NCBI GenBank assembly: GCA_041394325.1
Contig: JAWKIJ010000001.1
Span: 1,922,001 to 1,986,000, forward strand
DNA from: JAWKIJ01 sp041394325
GTDB lineage: Bacteria > Actinomycetota > Acidimicrobiia > Acidimicrobiales > Microtrichaceae
DNA length: 64,000 nt
Direction: 5' to 3'
A program made the translations under genes and the position numbers. Of the stretch, positions 1 through 8,484 are shown in pieces (the stretch's first letter is position 1; every line of letters begins with the position of its first letter). The notes under the pieces were generated by a model. The model ran no database searches and was not told the origin of the DNA. It was given only the letters and a program-made list of their open reading frames with translations.

Positions 1-902
1 AGGGCGTCGGTCCGGAGCGGGTGTTCGCCGCCAACGGGTCGAACGAGGTGTTGCAGTGCATCCTGTTGGCCTTCGGTGGGCACGGTCGTTCGGCGATGAC
101 CTTCGAGCCCACGTACGCGCTGCACTCCCACATCGCCAGGGTCACCGGTACCTCGGTGATCGAGGTCGAGCGGAACGAGGACTTCACCATCGACCTGGAC
201 GCCGCTCGTCGCGCGATCCAGGCCGACCGGCCGGCGATCGTGTTCGTGTGCTCGCCGAACAACCCGACCGGGATGATCGAGAGCGCCGCCACGGTCCACG
301 CGCTGCTCGATTCGGTGGAGGCGGTCGGCGCGCTGTTGATCGTGGACGAGGCCTACGGCCAGTTCGCGCCATGGTCGGCGACGTCGCTGGTGGAGGAGGG
401 CCGCTCGCTGGTCGTCACCAGGACGTACTCCAAGACGTGGTCGATGGCGGCGATGCGCCTCGGTTACGCGATCGGCCCGACGTGGCTCGTCGACGCGCTC
501 GAAGCGGTGGTCCTGCCCTATCACCTCGACGCGATCACCCAGGCCGCCGGCGTCATCGCGCTGGACTACCTCGGCGAGATGCGTTCCCGGGTGGCGTCGT
601 TGGTCGAAGAGCGCGGCCGCGTGGCCGCCGCGCTGGCGGGCCTCGACGTCGACGTCTGGCCGTCCGCGGCGAACTTCATCCTCTTCCGGCCCCGGTCGCG
701 CGACGGCGCGCTCGTGTGGCAGGAACTCGTCGACCGCTCGATCCTCGTTCGCAACTGCGCGTCGTGGCCGAGGCTCGAGGGATGCCTGCGCGTCACCCTC
801 GGCACCGAGGCCGAGGACGATGCGTTCGTCGCCGCGCTCGGTGCCGTGTTGGACGGTGCCGGGCGTCGAGGCGATCCGGACCGACCACGGGGCGACCAAT
901 GA
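1..902 (+). CDS. hisC: Histidinol-phosphate aminotransferase, 5' end outside window
   Basis: PLP-dependent class I/II aminotransferase of histidine biosynthesis, converting imidazole-acetol phosphate to histidinol phosphate. The frame is open from the window edge, so the N-terminus is missing. Visible family marks are FAANGSNEVLQ near the start, VFVCSPNNPTGM, the VDEAYGQF segment carrying the PLP-contacting Asp, and TRTYSKTWSMAAMRLGY with the Schiff-base lysine. The TGA stop overlaps the hisB ATG (ATGA), so the two are translationally coupled. First visible gene of the his-trp operon. Confidence 0.95.
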   Translation, partial: GVGPERVFAANGSNEVLQCILLAFGGHGRSAMTFEPTYALHSHIARVTGTSVIEVERNEDFTIDLDAARRAIQADRPAIVFVCSPNNPTGMIESAATVHALLDSVEAVGALLIVDEAYGQFAPWSATSLVEEGRSLVVTRTYSKTWSMAAMRLGYAIGPTWLVDALEAVVLPYHLDAITQAAGVIALDYLGEMRSRVASLVEERGRVAAALAGLDVDVWPSAANFILFRPRSRDGALVWQELVDRSILVRNCASWPRLEGCLRVTLGTEAEDDAFVAALGAVLDGAGRRGDPDRPRGDQ

Positions 903-1525
903 GCACGAGCACACCGAACGATCCGATCCCGGGGCGACCGCGCGTCGCCACCCGGAAACGGGGCACCAAGGAGACCGACATCGGTGTGACCGTGTCGGTC
1001 GACGGATCGGGTCGCAACGAGATCTCCACGGGTCTCCCGTTCTTCGACCACATGCTCGACCAACTCGGTCGTCACGGCGGGATGGACCTCACGGTGAGCG
1101 CCGTGGGCGACCTGCACGTCGACGGGCATCACACCGTCGAGGACACGGCGATCCTGGTGGGCGAGACCCTGCGCGAGGCGCTCGGGGACAAGGTCGGCGT
1201 CCGGCGGTTCGCGTCGGGCCTGTATCCCCTCGACGAAGCGCTCGTAGAGGTGGCCCTCGACCTGTCGGGACGGCCGTTCCTCGTTTACGACGTCCCCTTC
1301 GGCGAGGTGCTGCCACTCGGCGATCCACCGTTCAACCCCGAGATGGTCGAGCACTTCTTCCGCTCCTTCGTCGACGCGGCCCAGATCACGCTGCACCTCA
1401 CGAAGCGCCGCGGCACCAACACACACCACGTCATCGAGGCCACCTTCAAGGGGGTGGCCCGGTGCCTTCGCGACGCGGTCCGCGTCGAGTCCGACGAACT
1501 TCCCTCCACCAAGGGCGCGCTGTGA
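899..1525 (+). CDS. hisB: Imidazoleglycerol-phosphate dehydratase
   Basis: Dehydrates imidazole glycerol phosphate in histidine synthesis. The 208-residue protein is the normal length for a monofunctional HisB, without a phosphatase domain. Manganese-binding motifs are visible: FFDHMLDQLGRHGG, DLHVDGHHTVEDTAI and the C-terminal TNTHHVIEATFKG. The ATG at 899 is chosen because it gives ATGA coupling to hisC and because homology starts at RKRGTKETDI soon after. The stop overlaps the hisH GTG start. Confidence 0.97.
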   Translation: MSTSTPNDPIPGRPRVATRKRGTKETDIGVTVSVDGSGRNEISTGLPFFDHMLDQLGRHGGMDLTVSAVGDLHVDGHHTVEDTAILVGETLREALGDKVGVRRFASGLYPLDEALVEVALDLSGRPFLVYDVPFGEVLPLGDPPFNPEMVEHFFRSFVDAAQITLHLTKRRGTNTHHVIEATFKGVARCLRDAVRVESDELPSTKGAL

Positions 1526-2228
1526 CGCCCGCGGAATTCGGGCGCGCCCCGGTGCTCGCCGTCCTCGACTACGGGATCGGCAACCTCCGCTCGGCCCAGA
1601 AGGCCTTCGAGCGCGTGGGAGCCGTCGCCTCGTTGACCGCCGATCGTGCCGAGATCGAAGCCGCCGATGCGGTGGTGCTTCCCGGCGTGGGCGCGTTCGG
1701 CGCCTGTATGGATGCGCTCGACGACAGCGGTCTCAGCACGGTCGCCCGTGCGCGATCGGTGCCGGGCGGCCCTTCATGGGGATCTGCGTCGGGATGCAGA
1801 TGCTGTACCGCGCCTCGGAGGAGGATCCGCGGCGCGCCGGGCTGGGCGTGTTCGACCGGACCGTCCGCCGCCTGCCCGACACCGTGAAGCGACCGCAGAT
1901 GCAGTGGAACCGCCTCGACCTCGTGTCGCGGTCCCATGCGATGTTCCGTGGACTCGAAACCCTCGTCGACGACGAGGATCGTCCGGTGGAGCCCTGGGTG
2001 TACTTCGTGCACTCCTTCGCAGCGGAGCCCGGCCCCGAAGTGATAGCGACGTGCGACTACGGGGGGCCGGTGACCGCGGCCGTTGCTCGGGACCGGGTGT
2101 GGGCCACACAGTTCCATCCCGAGAAGTCCGCCGCGACGGGCCTCGCCATCCTGGCGAACTTCGTCGCCTGGGTCGCCGCCGGGGCACCCACGGTGCCACC
2201 TGCCCCCGCCGTCGCGGGCCGAGTGTGA
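1522..2228 (+). CDS. hisH: Imidazole glycerol phosphate synthase glutaminase subunit, frameshifted
   Basis: Class I glutamine amidotransferase subunit that feeds ammonia to HisF. The N-terminal part (VLDYGIGNLRS, VVLPGVGAFGACM) and the C-terminal part (MGICVGMQML with the nucleophilic Cys, QFHPEKS with the catalytic His) lie in different frames. The break is between about 1745 and 1770, just before GRPFMGICVG, and one added base restores a continuous protein of about 235 residues. No stop falls in the junction. The gene sits correctly between hisB (GTGA overlap) and hisA, so I read this as a sequence error rather than decay. Confidence 0.9.
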
Positions 2229-2241
2229 GGATCCCGGGCGC

Positions 2242-3021
2242 ATGGACCTGTATCCCGCGATCGACCTCCGCGAAGGCCGCTGTGTCCGCCTCTATCAGGG
2301 CGACTACGACCGCGAGACCCACTACGGCGACGATCCGGTCGCTCAGGCGCGGGCCTTCGCCGGCGCGGGTGCGGCATGGCTGCACGTGGTCGACCTGGAC
2401 GCCGCCCGCTCGGGTGAAGCCACCAACCGCGACGTCGTCGCCGCGATCTGCGAGGCGGTGGACATCCCGGTGCAGTCGGGCGGCGGAGTGCGGTCGGTCG
2501 ACGCGGCCGCCGCACTGGCCGACGCCGGTGTCGCGCGAGTGGTCGTCGGGACCGCGGCACTGGAGCACCCCGAACTCGTCGAGGTGGTCGCGGCCCGGCA
2601 GCCGGTGGCGGTCGGCCTCGACGCACGCGGCACCGACCTGGCGAGCCACGGGTGGGAGGTGTCGTCAGGTGTGGACCTGTTGGAGGCGGCGATCCGATTC
2701 GCCGGCGTCGGGGTCGCCGCGTTCGTGGTCACCGAGATCGCCGTGGACGGCACCTTGGCGGGCCCGGCGATCGGTCAACTCACCGCCGTGCTCGAGACGC
2801 TCGCACCGCTGGGCGATTCGGCACCGTCGGTGATTGCCTCGGGAGGGATCGGACGGGTGGACGACCTGGCTGCGTTGGCTCGGCTCCGGGTCGGTGGCCT
2901 CGGGGTCGGTGGAGCGATAACCGGCCGAGCGCTCTACGAAGGAGCGTTCACGCTGCAGCAGGCGTCGGACGCACTGGCGACCGCCGACGCCGACGCCGAC
3001 GACCGGCGGGCTCGACGGTGA
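2242..3021 (+). CDS. hisA: Phosphoribosylformimino-AICAR-P isomerase
   Basis: TIM-barrel isomerase (ProFAR isomerase), 259 residues. The first catalytic Asp is in YPAIDLREGRCVRLYQGDY, and the second half carries GLDARG and TEIAVDGTLAG. Actinobacteria that lack trpF use a bifunctional relative, PriA, but a full-length trpF lies 8 kb downstream, so a dedicated HisA role is likelier here; this is inference from context. The TGA stop overlaps the hisF GTG. Confidence 0.95.
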   Translation: MDLYPAIDLREGRCVRLYQGDYDRETHYGDDPVAQARAFAGAGAAWLHVVDLDAARSGEATNRDVVAAICEAVDIPVQSGGGVRSVDAAAALADAGVARVVVGTAALEHPELVEVVAARQPVAVGLDARGTDLASHGWEVSSGVDLLEAAIRFAGVGVAAFVVTEIAVDGTLAGPAIGQLTAVLETLAPLGDSAPSVIASGGIGRVDDLAALARLRVGGLGVGGAITGRALYEGAFTLQQASDALATADADADDRRARR

Positions 3022-3836
3022 GGACCGTTCGGGTGATCCCGTGCCTCGACGTCGACGCGGGCCGCGTGGTGAAGGGCACGAACTTCGTGAACCTCCGCGA
3101 CGCGGGCGACCCCGTCGAGCTCGCCCGTCGCTACGACGAGGAGGGTGCCGACGAGTTGGTGTTCCTCGACATCACCGCGAGTTCGGACCGGCGCGACACC
3201 ACCATCGAGATGGTGCGTCACGTGGCCGAGGAGGTGTTCATTCCCTTCACCGTCGGTGGAGGTGTGCGCACCGTGGACGACGCACGGCGTCTGCTTCGGG
3301 CCGGGGCCGACAAGGTGGGGGTGAACACCGCGGCCGTCGAGCGGCCCGAGCTCGTGGGTGAGATCGCGGTGGAGTTCGGCAGCCAGTGCGTCGTCGTGGC
3401 GGTGGATTCGCGGCGCTCCGGGGCGACGGCGTCGGGTTTCGAGGTGTATGTCCACGGGGGCCGTACGCCCACCGGGGTCGACGTGGTGGAGTGGGCACGG
3501 AGGGTCACCGGTCTCGGAGCGGGTGAGCTGTTGTTGACCTCGATGGATCGTGACGGCACCAAGGACGGCTTCGACCTGGAGGTCACGGCCGAGGTGACCG
3601 GGGCGGTCGACGTTCCGGTCATCGCGTCGGGCGGGGTCGGCACCCTGGAACACCTGGTCGACGGGGTGCGCACCGGCGGTGCCGACGCGGTGCTGGCGGC
3701 GTCGATCTTCCACTTCGGCACGTACTCGGTGCGTCAGGCCAAGGAGGTGTTGTCCGACGCGGGCCTCTCGGTACGCCCCCACGCCCGTCTCCGCCGAGGG
3801 TGCCCCCCGGGTCGTGGGGAAGCTCGCTCCGGGTAG
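3018..3836 (+). CDS. hisF: Imidazole glycerol phosphate synthase cyclase subunit
   Basis: Cyclase partner of HisH, forming imidazole glycerol phosphate and AICAR. The GTG start at 3018 overlaps the hisA stop and yields VRTVRVIPCLDVDAGRVVKG, the family N-terminus with the first catalytic Asp. The second catalytic Asp is in TSMDRDGTKDGFD, with phosphate-binding loops VIASGGVG and AASIFHFG. The protein is 272 residues, with about 17 odd Arg/Gly-rich residues after the usual end (VLSDAGLSVRP), which could be a small 3' frameshift. Confidence 0.95.
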   Translation: MRTVRVIPCLDVDAGRVVKGTNFVNLRDAGDPVELARRYDEEGADELVFLDITASSDRRDTTIEMVRHVAEEVFIPFTVGGGVRTVDDARRLLRAGADKVGVNTAAVERPELVGEIAVEFGSQCVVVAVDSRRSGATASGFEVYVHGGRTPTGVDVVEWARRVTGLGAGELLLTSMDRDGTKDGFDLEVTAEVTGAVDVPVIASGGVGTLEHLVDGVRTGGADAVLAASIFHFGTYSVRQAKEVLSDAGLSVRPHARLRRGCPPGRGEARSG

Positions 3837-3879
3837 CCGGGTGGGCCGATCCCACGCCGGGCCCCGCCGGGTGCACCAC

Positions 3880-3885
3880 TAGCGT
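3880..3885 (+). promoter_or_regulatory. Predicted -10 hexamer of a leaderless promoter (GroES-like gene)
   Basis: TAGCGT lies exactly 6 bases before the GTG start and no Shine-Dalgarno sequence is present. The spacing puts the expected transcription start on the start codon. Confidence 0.5.
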
Positions 3886-3891
3886 GAGGCC

Positions 3892-4341
3892 GTGACCGAA
3901 CCGTCGACCACTCCCGCCGCGCCCGCGAACACCTCCTCGACCTCCGCTCCGACCCCGTCGCCGGCCGAGTCGGCGGAGCGAAACGGGGCCGGGGCCGAGC
4001 GTTCCGAGACACGGCTCGGTCGCCACGACAAGCTGCCGATGAAGATGCTCCAGGACCGGTTGATGGTCCAGGTCGACACCGAGGCGGGCGAACGTAGCTC
4101 TCGCGGCGGCATCCTCATCCCCGCGACCGCCCAGATCGGCAAGCGACTGACGTGGGCCGAGGTGAAGGCCGCCGGCCCCGCGGTCCGCAACGTCGAGGTC
4201 GGCGACCAGGTTCTGTTCGACCCCTCGGACCTGTCGGAGGTGGAGGTGGGTGGCGAGATGTTCGTGATCCTGCGCGAACGGGACGTACACGCGGTGGCAT
4301 CGGACCGGCTCGACGGCGCGACGACGGGGCTGTACCTGTGA
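3892..4341 (+). CDS. GroES-like co-chaperonin domain protein inside the his operon
   Basis: A 149-residue protein with a Ser/Thr/Pro/Ala-rich N-terminal extension of about 45 residues and a Cpn10 (GroES) fold region. KMLQDRLMVQVD, the mobile-loop-like ERSSRGGILIPATAQ, the ADKRLTWAEV-type strand and VEVGDQVLFDPSD match GroES order, but the classic AGGI/V loop is altered to SRGGILI. It is divergent from true GroES and may not serve GroEL. It has its own predicted leaderless promoter and overlaps hisI by GTGA, so hisI and trpE may also be driven from here. No groEL is seen in the window. Confidence 0.8.
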   Translation: MTEPSTTPAAPANTSSTSAPTPSPAESAERNGAGAERSETRLGRHDKLPMKMLQDRLMVQVDTEAGERSSRGGILIPATAQIGKRLTWAEVKAAGPAVRNVEVGDQVLFDPSDLSEVEVGGEMFVILRERDVHAVASDRLDGATTGLYL

Positions 4342-4763
4342 ACGCCGGCCCGGTGGCCGGGCGGTTCGTACCCGTCCCGATCGAGCCGACCGACGAGCAG
4401 TTGGCCTCGATCCGCTTCGACGACCGGGGGCTCGTGCCGGCGATCGTACAGGACGTGGCGACCGGAGCGGTTCTGATGATGGCGTGGATGACCGCCGACA
4501 CGTTGCGGGCGAGCCTTGAGCAGGGTCGAACCGTGTTCTGGTCGCGCAGCCGTGACGAGGTGTGGCGAAAGGGGGACACCTCGGGGGATCGACAGTTCAT
4601 CCGGGAGGCCTACTACGACTGTGACGGTGACACGTTGCTGTTCCGGGTGGAACAGGAGGGGCGGGGGGCGTGCCATACCGGCGCCTACTCCTGCTTCTTC
4701 CGTTCCTTCGGGTCCTCCGCCGTGAGGGGGCCGATCGTCTCCGACGACGTCGCGGGTCGATGA
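4338..4763 (+). CDS. hisI: Phosphoribosyl-AMP cyclohydrolase
   Basis: Opens the adenine ring of PR-AMP, the third step of histidine synthesis. The 141-residue protein carries only the HisI domain, with no fused HisE. Metal-binding residues are visible in AYYDCDGDTLLFRV and in the Cys pair of ACHTGAYSCFF. The GTG at 4338 overlaps the stop of the GroES-like gene, and homology begins at SIRFDDRGLVPAIVQD. The stop overlaps the trpE ATG, joining the his and trp genes in one transcript. Confidence 0.95.
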   Translation: MNAGPVAGRFVPVPIEPTDEQLASIRFDDRGLVPAIVQDVATGAVLMMAWMTADTLRASLEQGRTVFWSRSRDEVWRKGDTSGDRQFIREAYYDCDGDTLLFRVEQEGRGACHTGAYSCFFRSFGSSAVRGPIVSDDVAGR

Positions 4764-6361
4764 GCCCGTCTCCGACCGTCCCGACCCGGGAGGCGTTCGC
4801 CGGGGCGGCGCGCCGGGGCGGCGTGTTCCCCGTCCGACGCGAACTCCTCGCCGACCAGGTCACACCCGTGGCGGTGTTCCACCGCATCTGCGGTGAGGAG
4901 GCCGGGTTCCTGCTGGAGTCGGTCGACCACGGTGGCCGCTGGTCCCGTTGGTCCTTCGTCGGCCGTCGCCCGTTGGCGCGTCTGGTCGCCCGCGGGTCGA
5001 CGGTGGCCACGTCGGGATCGATGCCGTGGCCACGGGCGTCGTCGCACGACCCGGCCGGGGTGCTTGCAGCCGTCGAGGCGATGCTCGACGCGTGTCGGAT
5101 CGATCGCGACCCCGACCTACCTCCGTTGCACTCGGGCATCGTGGGCTACCTGGGCTACGACGTCGTCCGCGAGGTGGAGCACCTCCCCGCGGTCCCCCTC
5201 GACGACCACGGTCGGCCGGACGCGGTGCTGTCGGTGATCGGCGATCTGGTCGCATTGTACCACTGGACCCAGCGCGCCGTACTCATCGCCAACGTGTTCG
5301 TACCCGCCGGAGCCGACGACGCGACCGTTCACGCCGCCTACGACGAGGCGTGTGTCCGGCTTGACGAGCTCGCCCGAGCGGGCGCCAACGCCGGTGCGGA
5401 GCCGATGGTCAGCCCACCGGGCCGCGACGAACCGCTCCCCGAGGTCCGTCCCTCGATGGACGCTGACGCGTATCGCGACGCGGTCGAGGCGGCCAAGGAG
5501 TACATCCGGGCCGGCGACGTCTTCCAGGTGGTACTCGCCACCCGCTTCGACGTCGAGGTCGACGCGGATCCGTTCGACGTGTACCGGGTGCTGCGCCAAC
5601 TCAACCCCTCCCCGTACATGTACTTCGTGCGCGAACCCGAGGTGTGCCTCGTGGGATGCTCCCCCGAACCGATGGTGCAGCTCCTCGACGGCACCGTGAT
5701 CTCACGGCCGATCGCGGGGACCCGCTTCCGGGGGAGCAACGACGAGCACGATCGTCGCCTCGGCGCCGAGTTGCTCGAGCACCCGAAGGAACGCGCCGAG
5801 CACATCATGCTGGTGGACCTGGCCCGCAACGACGTGGGGCGCGTCGTCGAGTTCGGCACCTGCACCGTCGACGAGATGATGACCCTGGAGCGGTTCAGTC
5901 ACGTGATGCACCTCACCTCCCAGGTGTCGGGAACGCTCGCGGCAGGTCGCAGCCCCATCGACGTGTTGCGGGCCACGATGCCCGCCGGCACCGTGTCGGG
6001 CGCCCCGAAGGTCCGGGCGATGGAGATCATCGACGAACTCGAGCCGGTCAAGCGCGGTCCCTACGCGGGGGTGGTCGGCTATCTCGACTTCTCGGGCAAC
6101 ATCGACACCGCCATCGGGATCCGCACGATGGTGCTGGACATGGTCGGTCCGGACGGGAATCCGGCCCGACGGCCCTTCCGTGCGAGCGTGCAGGCGGGCG
6201 CGGGGATCGTCGCCGACTCCGATCCCTTCGACGAGGAGCTGGAGACCCGCAACAAGGCGAAGGCGCTGTTGGCGGCGGTCGGCCCCGCCGAGCGGATGAC
6301 CGCGGAGCGAGCCGCCGGCGGCGACGCGACCACCGCCGGCGGAGATCCGCTACAACCCTGA
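4760..6361 (+). CDS. trpE: Anthranilate synthase component I
   Basis: Makes anthranilate from chorismate with ammonia supplied by TrpG, which is not in this window. The 533-residue length fits the family. The N-terminal tryptophan feedback motif LLES is intact, and the chorismate-binding core shows GDVFQVVLATRF, ISRPIAGTRFRG, DLARNDVGRV, MPAGTVSGAPKVRAMEIIDELE and VQAGAGIVADSDP. The start overlaps hisI by ATGA. The last 12 bases overlap the convergent gene at 6350-7126. There is no room for a trp leader-peptide attenuator. Confidence 0.97.
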   Translation: MSPSPTVPTREAFAGAARRGGVFPVRRELLADQVTPVAVFHRICGEEAGFLLESVDHGGRWSRWSFVGRRPLARLVARGSTVATSGSMPWPRASSHDPAGVLAAVEAMLDACRIDRDPDLPPLHSGIVGYLGYDVVREVEHLPAVPLDDHGRPDAVLSVIGDLVALYHWTQRAVLIANVFVPAGADDATVHAAYDEACVRLDELARAGANAGAEPMVSPPGRDEPLPEVRPSMDADAYRDAVEAAKEYIRAGDVFQVVLATRFDVEVDADPFDVYRVLRQLNPSPYMYFVREPEVCLVGCSPEPMVQLLDGTVISRPIAGTRFRGSNDEHDRRLGAELLEHPKERAEHIMLVDLARNDVGRVVEFGTCTVDEMMTLERFSHVMHLTSQVSGTLAAGRSPIDVLRATMPAGTVSGAPKVRAMEIIDELEPVKRGPYAGVVGYLDFSGNIDTAIGIRTMVLDMVGPDGNPARRPFRASVQAGAGIVADSDPFDEELETRNKAKALLAAVGPAERMTAERAAGGDATTAGGDPLQP

Positions 6362-7126
6362 CCGTTCGATCCACCACTCCAACAGAGCGGTCTGGCCGAA
6401 GCGGTCCAGTGCCTCGACCGGTCCCCGTCCGGTGAGCGCTCCCAGCAGTGCGATGGCCGGTCCGCGGGCCGCCACGGTGCCCTTGGTGTGGTCGTGGCCG
6501 ATGTCGAAACCGTCGTCGCGCAGGGTGATCGTCCACTCCCCGGCCGTGTCGGTGGCATGCAGGTGCAGCGATCCCTCACCGCGGAGCTCGGCGACCCGAT
6601 CGTGGAAGCGCCCGGATGCGGCGACGTTGGAGAGCCCCTCGTCGACCGCCTCCGCCGCCAGCGCCGGGTCCGCCTCGGGCGTTGATCCGAGGGCGAGTTC
6701 GAGGTCGAGGCGATGGACGAGGGTCTCGGCGTGTTGGCGGCGGGCCCACCAACGTGCGTTGCGACCGTCTCCCCAGGTCCACAACGATTCGTCGGGGGTG
6801 GCGTCGCGGAGCGCGTCGCGCAGGGTGTCGGCCCCGTCGCCAACCCATCGGGCGAGGGACTCCGGTCGGGGAGGGTCCACCACGAGTTCCACGAACGCCC
6901 GGCCACGCTGTGCGCGGGTCTCGACGACGTGGCACGCTCGGCGGTGCACCGATCCCACATGGGCCACCAGGTCCGCGATCGTCCATCCCGGACATGTCGG
7001 GACCGGACGGTTAAGGGCCGCGGGACCCTCGTGGGCGAGCGTGGCGGCCATGCGGGAGCCTTCCGCGGCCAGCGCGTCGATGAGGACCGCGTACGGCGTG
7101 TCGGCAGGTGTGGTTTCGGCGGTCAT
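6350..7126 (-). CDS. Maleylpyruvate isomerase family (DinB-like) protein
   Basis: 258 residues with the actinobacterial TIGR03083/mycothiol-dependent maleylpyruvate isomerase N-terminal fold: CPGWTIADLVAHVGSVHRRA supplies one metal-binding His and WARRQHAETLVHRLDLE supplies further His residues. The C-terminal half resembles the SCP2-like domain of this family. Known members use mycothiol or act as metal-dependent hydrolases; the substrate here cannot be told. It runs convergent to trpE with a 12-base overlap and in the same direction as the DUF445 gene upstream. Confidence 0.8.
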   Translation of the reverse strand: MTAETTPADTPYAVLIDALAAEGSRMAATLAHEGPAALNRPVPTCPGWTIADLVAHVGSVHRRACHVVETRAQRGRAFVELVVDPPRPESLARWVGDGADTLRDALRDATPDESLWTWGDGRNARWWARRQHAETLVHRLDLELALGSTPEADPALAAEAVDEGLSNVAASGRFHDRVAELRGEGSLHLHATDTAGEWTITLRDDGFDIGHDHTKGTVAARGPAIALLGALTGRGPVEALDRFGQTALLEWWIERSGL

Positions 7127-7146
7127 CACCCGAGTCTGCCTCCAGG

Positions 7147-8469
7147 TCAACCGAGCAGGCGGGTCATCGTGTAGATGGCGAGTCCGGCGAGGCCGCCCAC
7201 GACCGAGCCGTTGATCCGGATGATCTGCAGGTCCCGACCCAGGAGGAGTTCGACCCTCGTCGAGGTCTCCGTCGCGTCCCAGCGCTGCACGGTCGACTCG
7301 ACGAACTGGGCGATCTCGGCGCCGTAGCGTTGGGCACCGGTGGTCACGAGATCGAGTACCGCGCCGTCCACCCGCGCTCGTGTGGCCGGATCGGTGAGCA
7401 GTGAGTGACCCAACGCGGTCGCCGCCTGCGTGAGCCGTGCACGTAGCGGTGAGCCCGCCAGGTCCGCCTGGGTGGCGATGCTCGCGCCTATCCGGTGCCA
7501 CACCTCCGTCGCCCAGCGTTCGACGGCGGGATGCTCCAACATCTCGTCGCGCAGTGCGTTGACGCGCCGTACCGTCGCCGGTGAGTCGTGGAGTCGCACG
7601 ATGAACTCGGCGAGGCGCGAATCGAGGTGACGTCGCAGTTCGTGGCCCGGATCGTGTCGCACCTCGTCCACGAAGCGGGTGATCGCCGCGTAGATGCGGT
7701 CGAAGACCCTGTCGTCGACCGCCTCCGGTACCCACCACGGCGATTCCCGGTCGAATCGCCCCCTCAACGAGGCCCGCTGGTCCTCCAGCAGTTCACCGAT
7801 CCCTTGCAGGGCGGCGTCCACGAGTTGATGATGGCGGCCCTCCTCGGTCATCACCGCGAGGACCTTGGCGGCGAGTGGCGCCGCGTCGATCCCCTTCAGC
7901 CTGGCCACCACCTCCGCGTTGACGAGCCGGGTGACCTCCACGTCGTCGGCCGCTTCGACCAGCATCGCTGCGACCGAGCCGGCCTTCTCCGCGGCCGTGG
8001 CGGCGTTCGAGGGGATACTCAACCACTCTCCCGCCCGCCGTGCGACGCTGATCTGGGCGAGGCGTTCGGCGAGTACGTCGGGGGAGAGGAAGCTCGACTG
8101 CACGAACGTGCCGAACGTACGGCCGAGTTGGTCCTTGCGGTTCGGGAGGATCGCAGTGTGGGGGATGGGAATCCCCATCGGATGCCGGAACAGGGCGGTC
8201 ACCGCGAACCAGTCGGCGAGCCCGCCGACCATCGCCGCCTCCATCGCCGCACGGAGGTACCCCCAGCCGTCGTCGACGCGCGTCTCGAGGAGATGCGCCG
8301 CGACGAACAGGAGCGTCGCACCCAGCAACACCAGGGTCGCGGTTCGCTTGGTCGAGCGGATCTCGCCGAGACGGACCCGGTCGGCGGGCGAGAGCGCGAC
8401 CCCTGTCGGCGGTGTGGACGCGTCCGGGGCGGTGGCCGCGGTGCCGGGCGGGGACGGAGGGGGTGACAT
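7147..8469 (-). CDS. DUF445 family membrane protein
   Basis: 440 residues. After a Pro/Ala-rich N-terminus come a membrane segment (TLVLLGATLLFVAAHLL) and the DUF445 signature MVGGLADWFAVTALFRHPMG followed by PHTAILPNRKDQLG. A long helical middle follows, and a final membrane segment (VVGGLAGLAIYTMTRLL) closes the protein. The family is conserved but of unknown function. The ATG at 8469 is 15 bases from the divergent ygfZ start, so the two genes must share an overlapping promoter region. Confidence 0.88.
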   Translation of the reverse strand: MSPPPSPPGTAATAPDASTPPTGVALSPADRVRLGEIRSTKRTATLVLLGATLLFVAAHLLETRVDDGWGYLRAAMEAAMVGGLADWFAVTALFRHPMGIPIPHTAILPNRKDQLGRTFGTFVQSSFLSPDVLAERLAQISVARRAGEWLSIPSNAATAAEKAGSVAAMLVEAADDVEVTRLVNAEVVARLKGIDAAPLAAKVLAVMTEEGRHHQLVDAALQGIGELLEDQRASLRGRFDRESPWWVPEAVDDRVFDRIYAAITRFVDEVRHDPGHELRRHLDSRLAEFIVRLHDSPATVRRVNALRDEMLEHPAVERWATEVWHRIGASIATQADLAGSPLRARLTQAATALGHSLLTDPATRARVDGAVLDLVTTGAQRYGAEIAQFVESTVQRWDATETSTRVELLLGRDLQIIRINGSVVGGLAGLAIYTMTRLLG

Positions 8470-8484
8470 GGAAGAATCGAGCCT

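Noticed and set aside
1745..1770. Programmed -1 frameshift in hisH
   Set aside because: No slippery heptamer with downstream pseudoknot is apparent, and many unrelated genes in the window show the same sort of break.
4700..4800. Possible trp leader-peptide attenuator before trpE
   Set aside because: trpE overlaps hisI by four bases, leaving no leader, and no Trp-rich short frame with a terminator is present.
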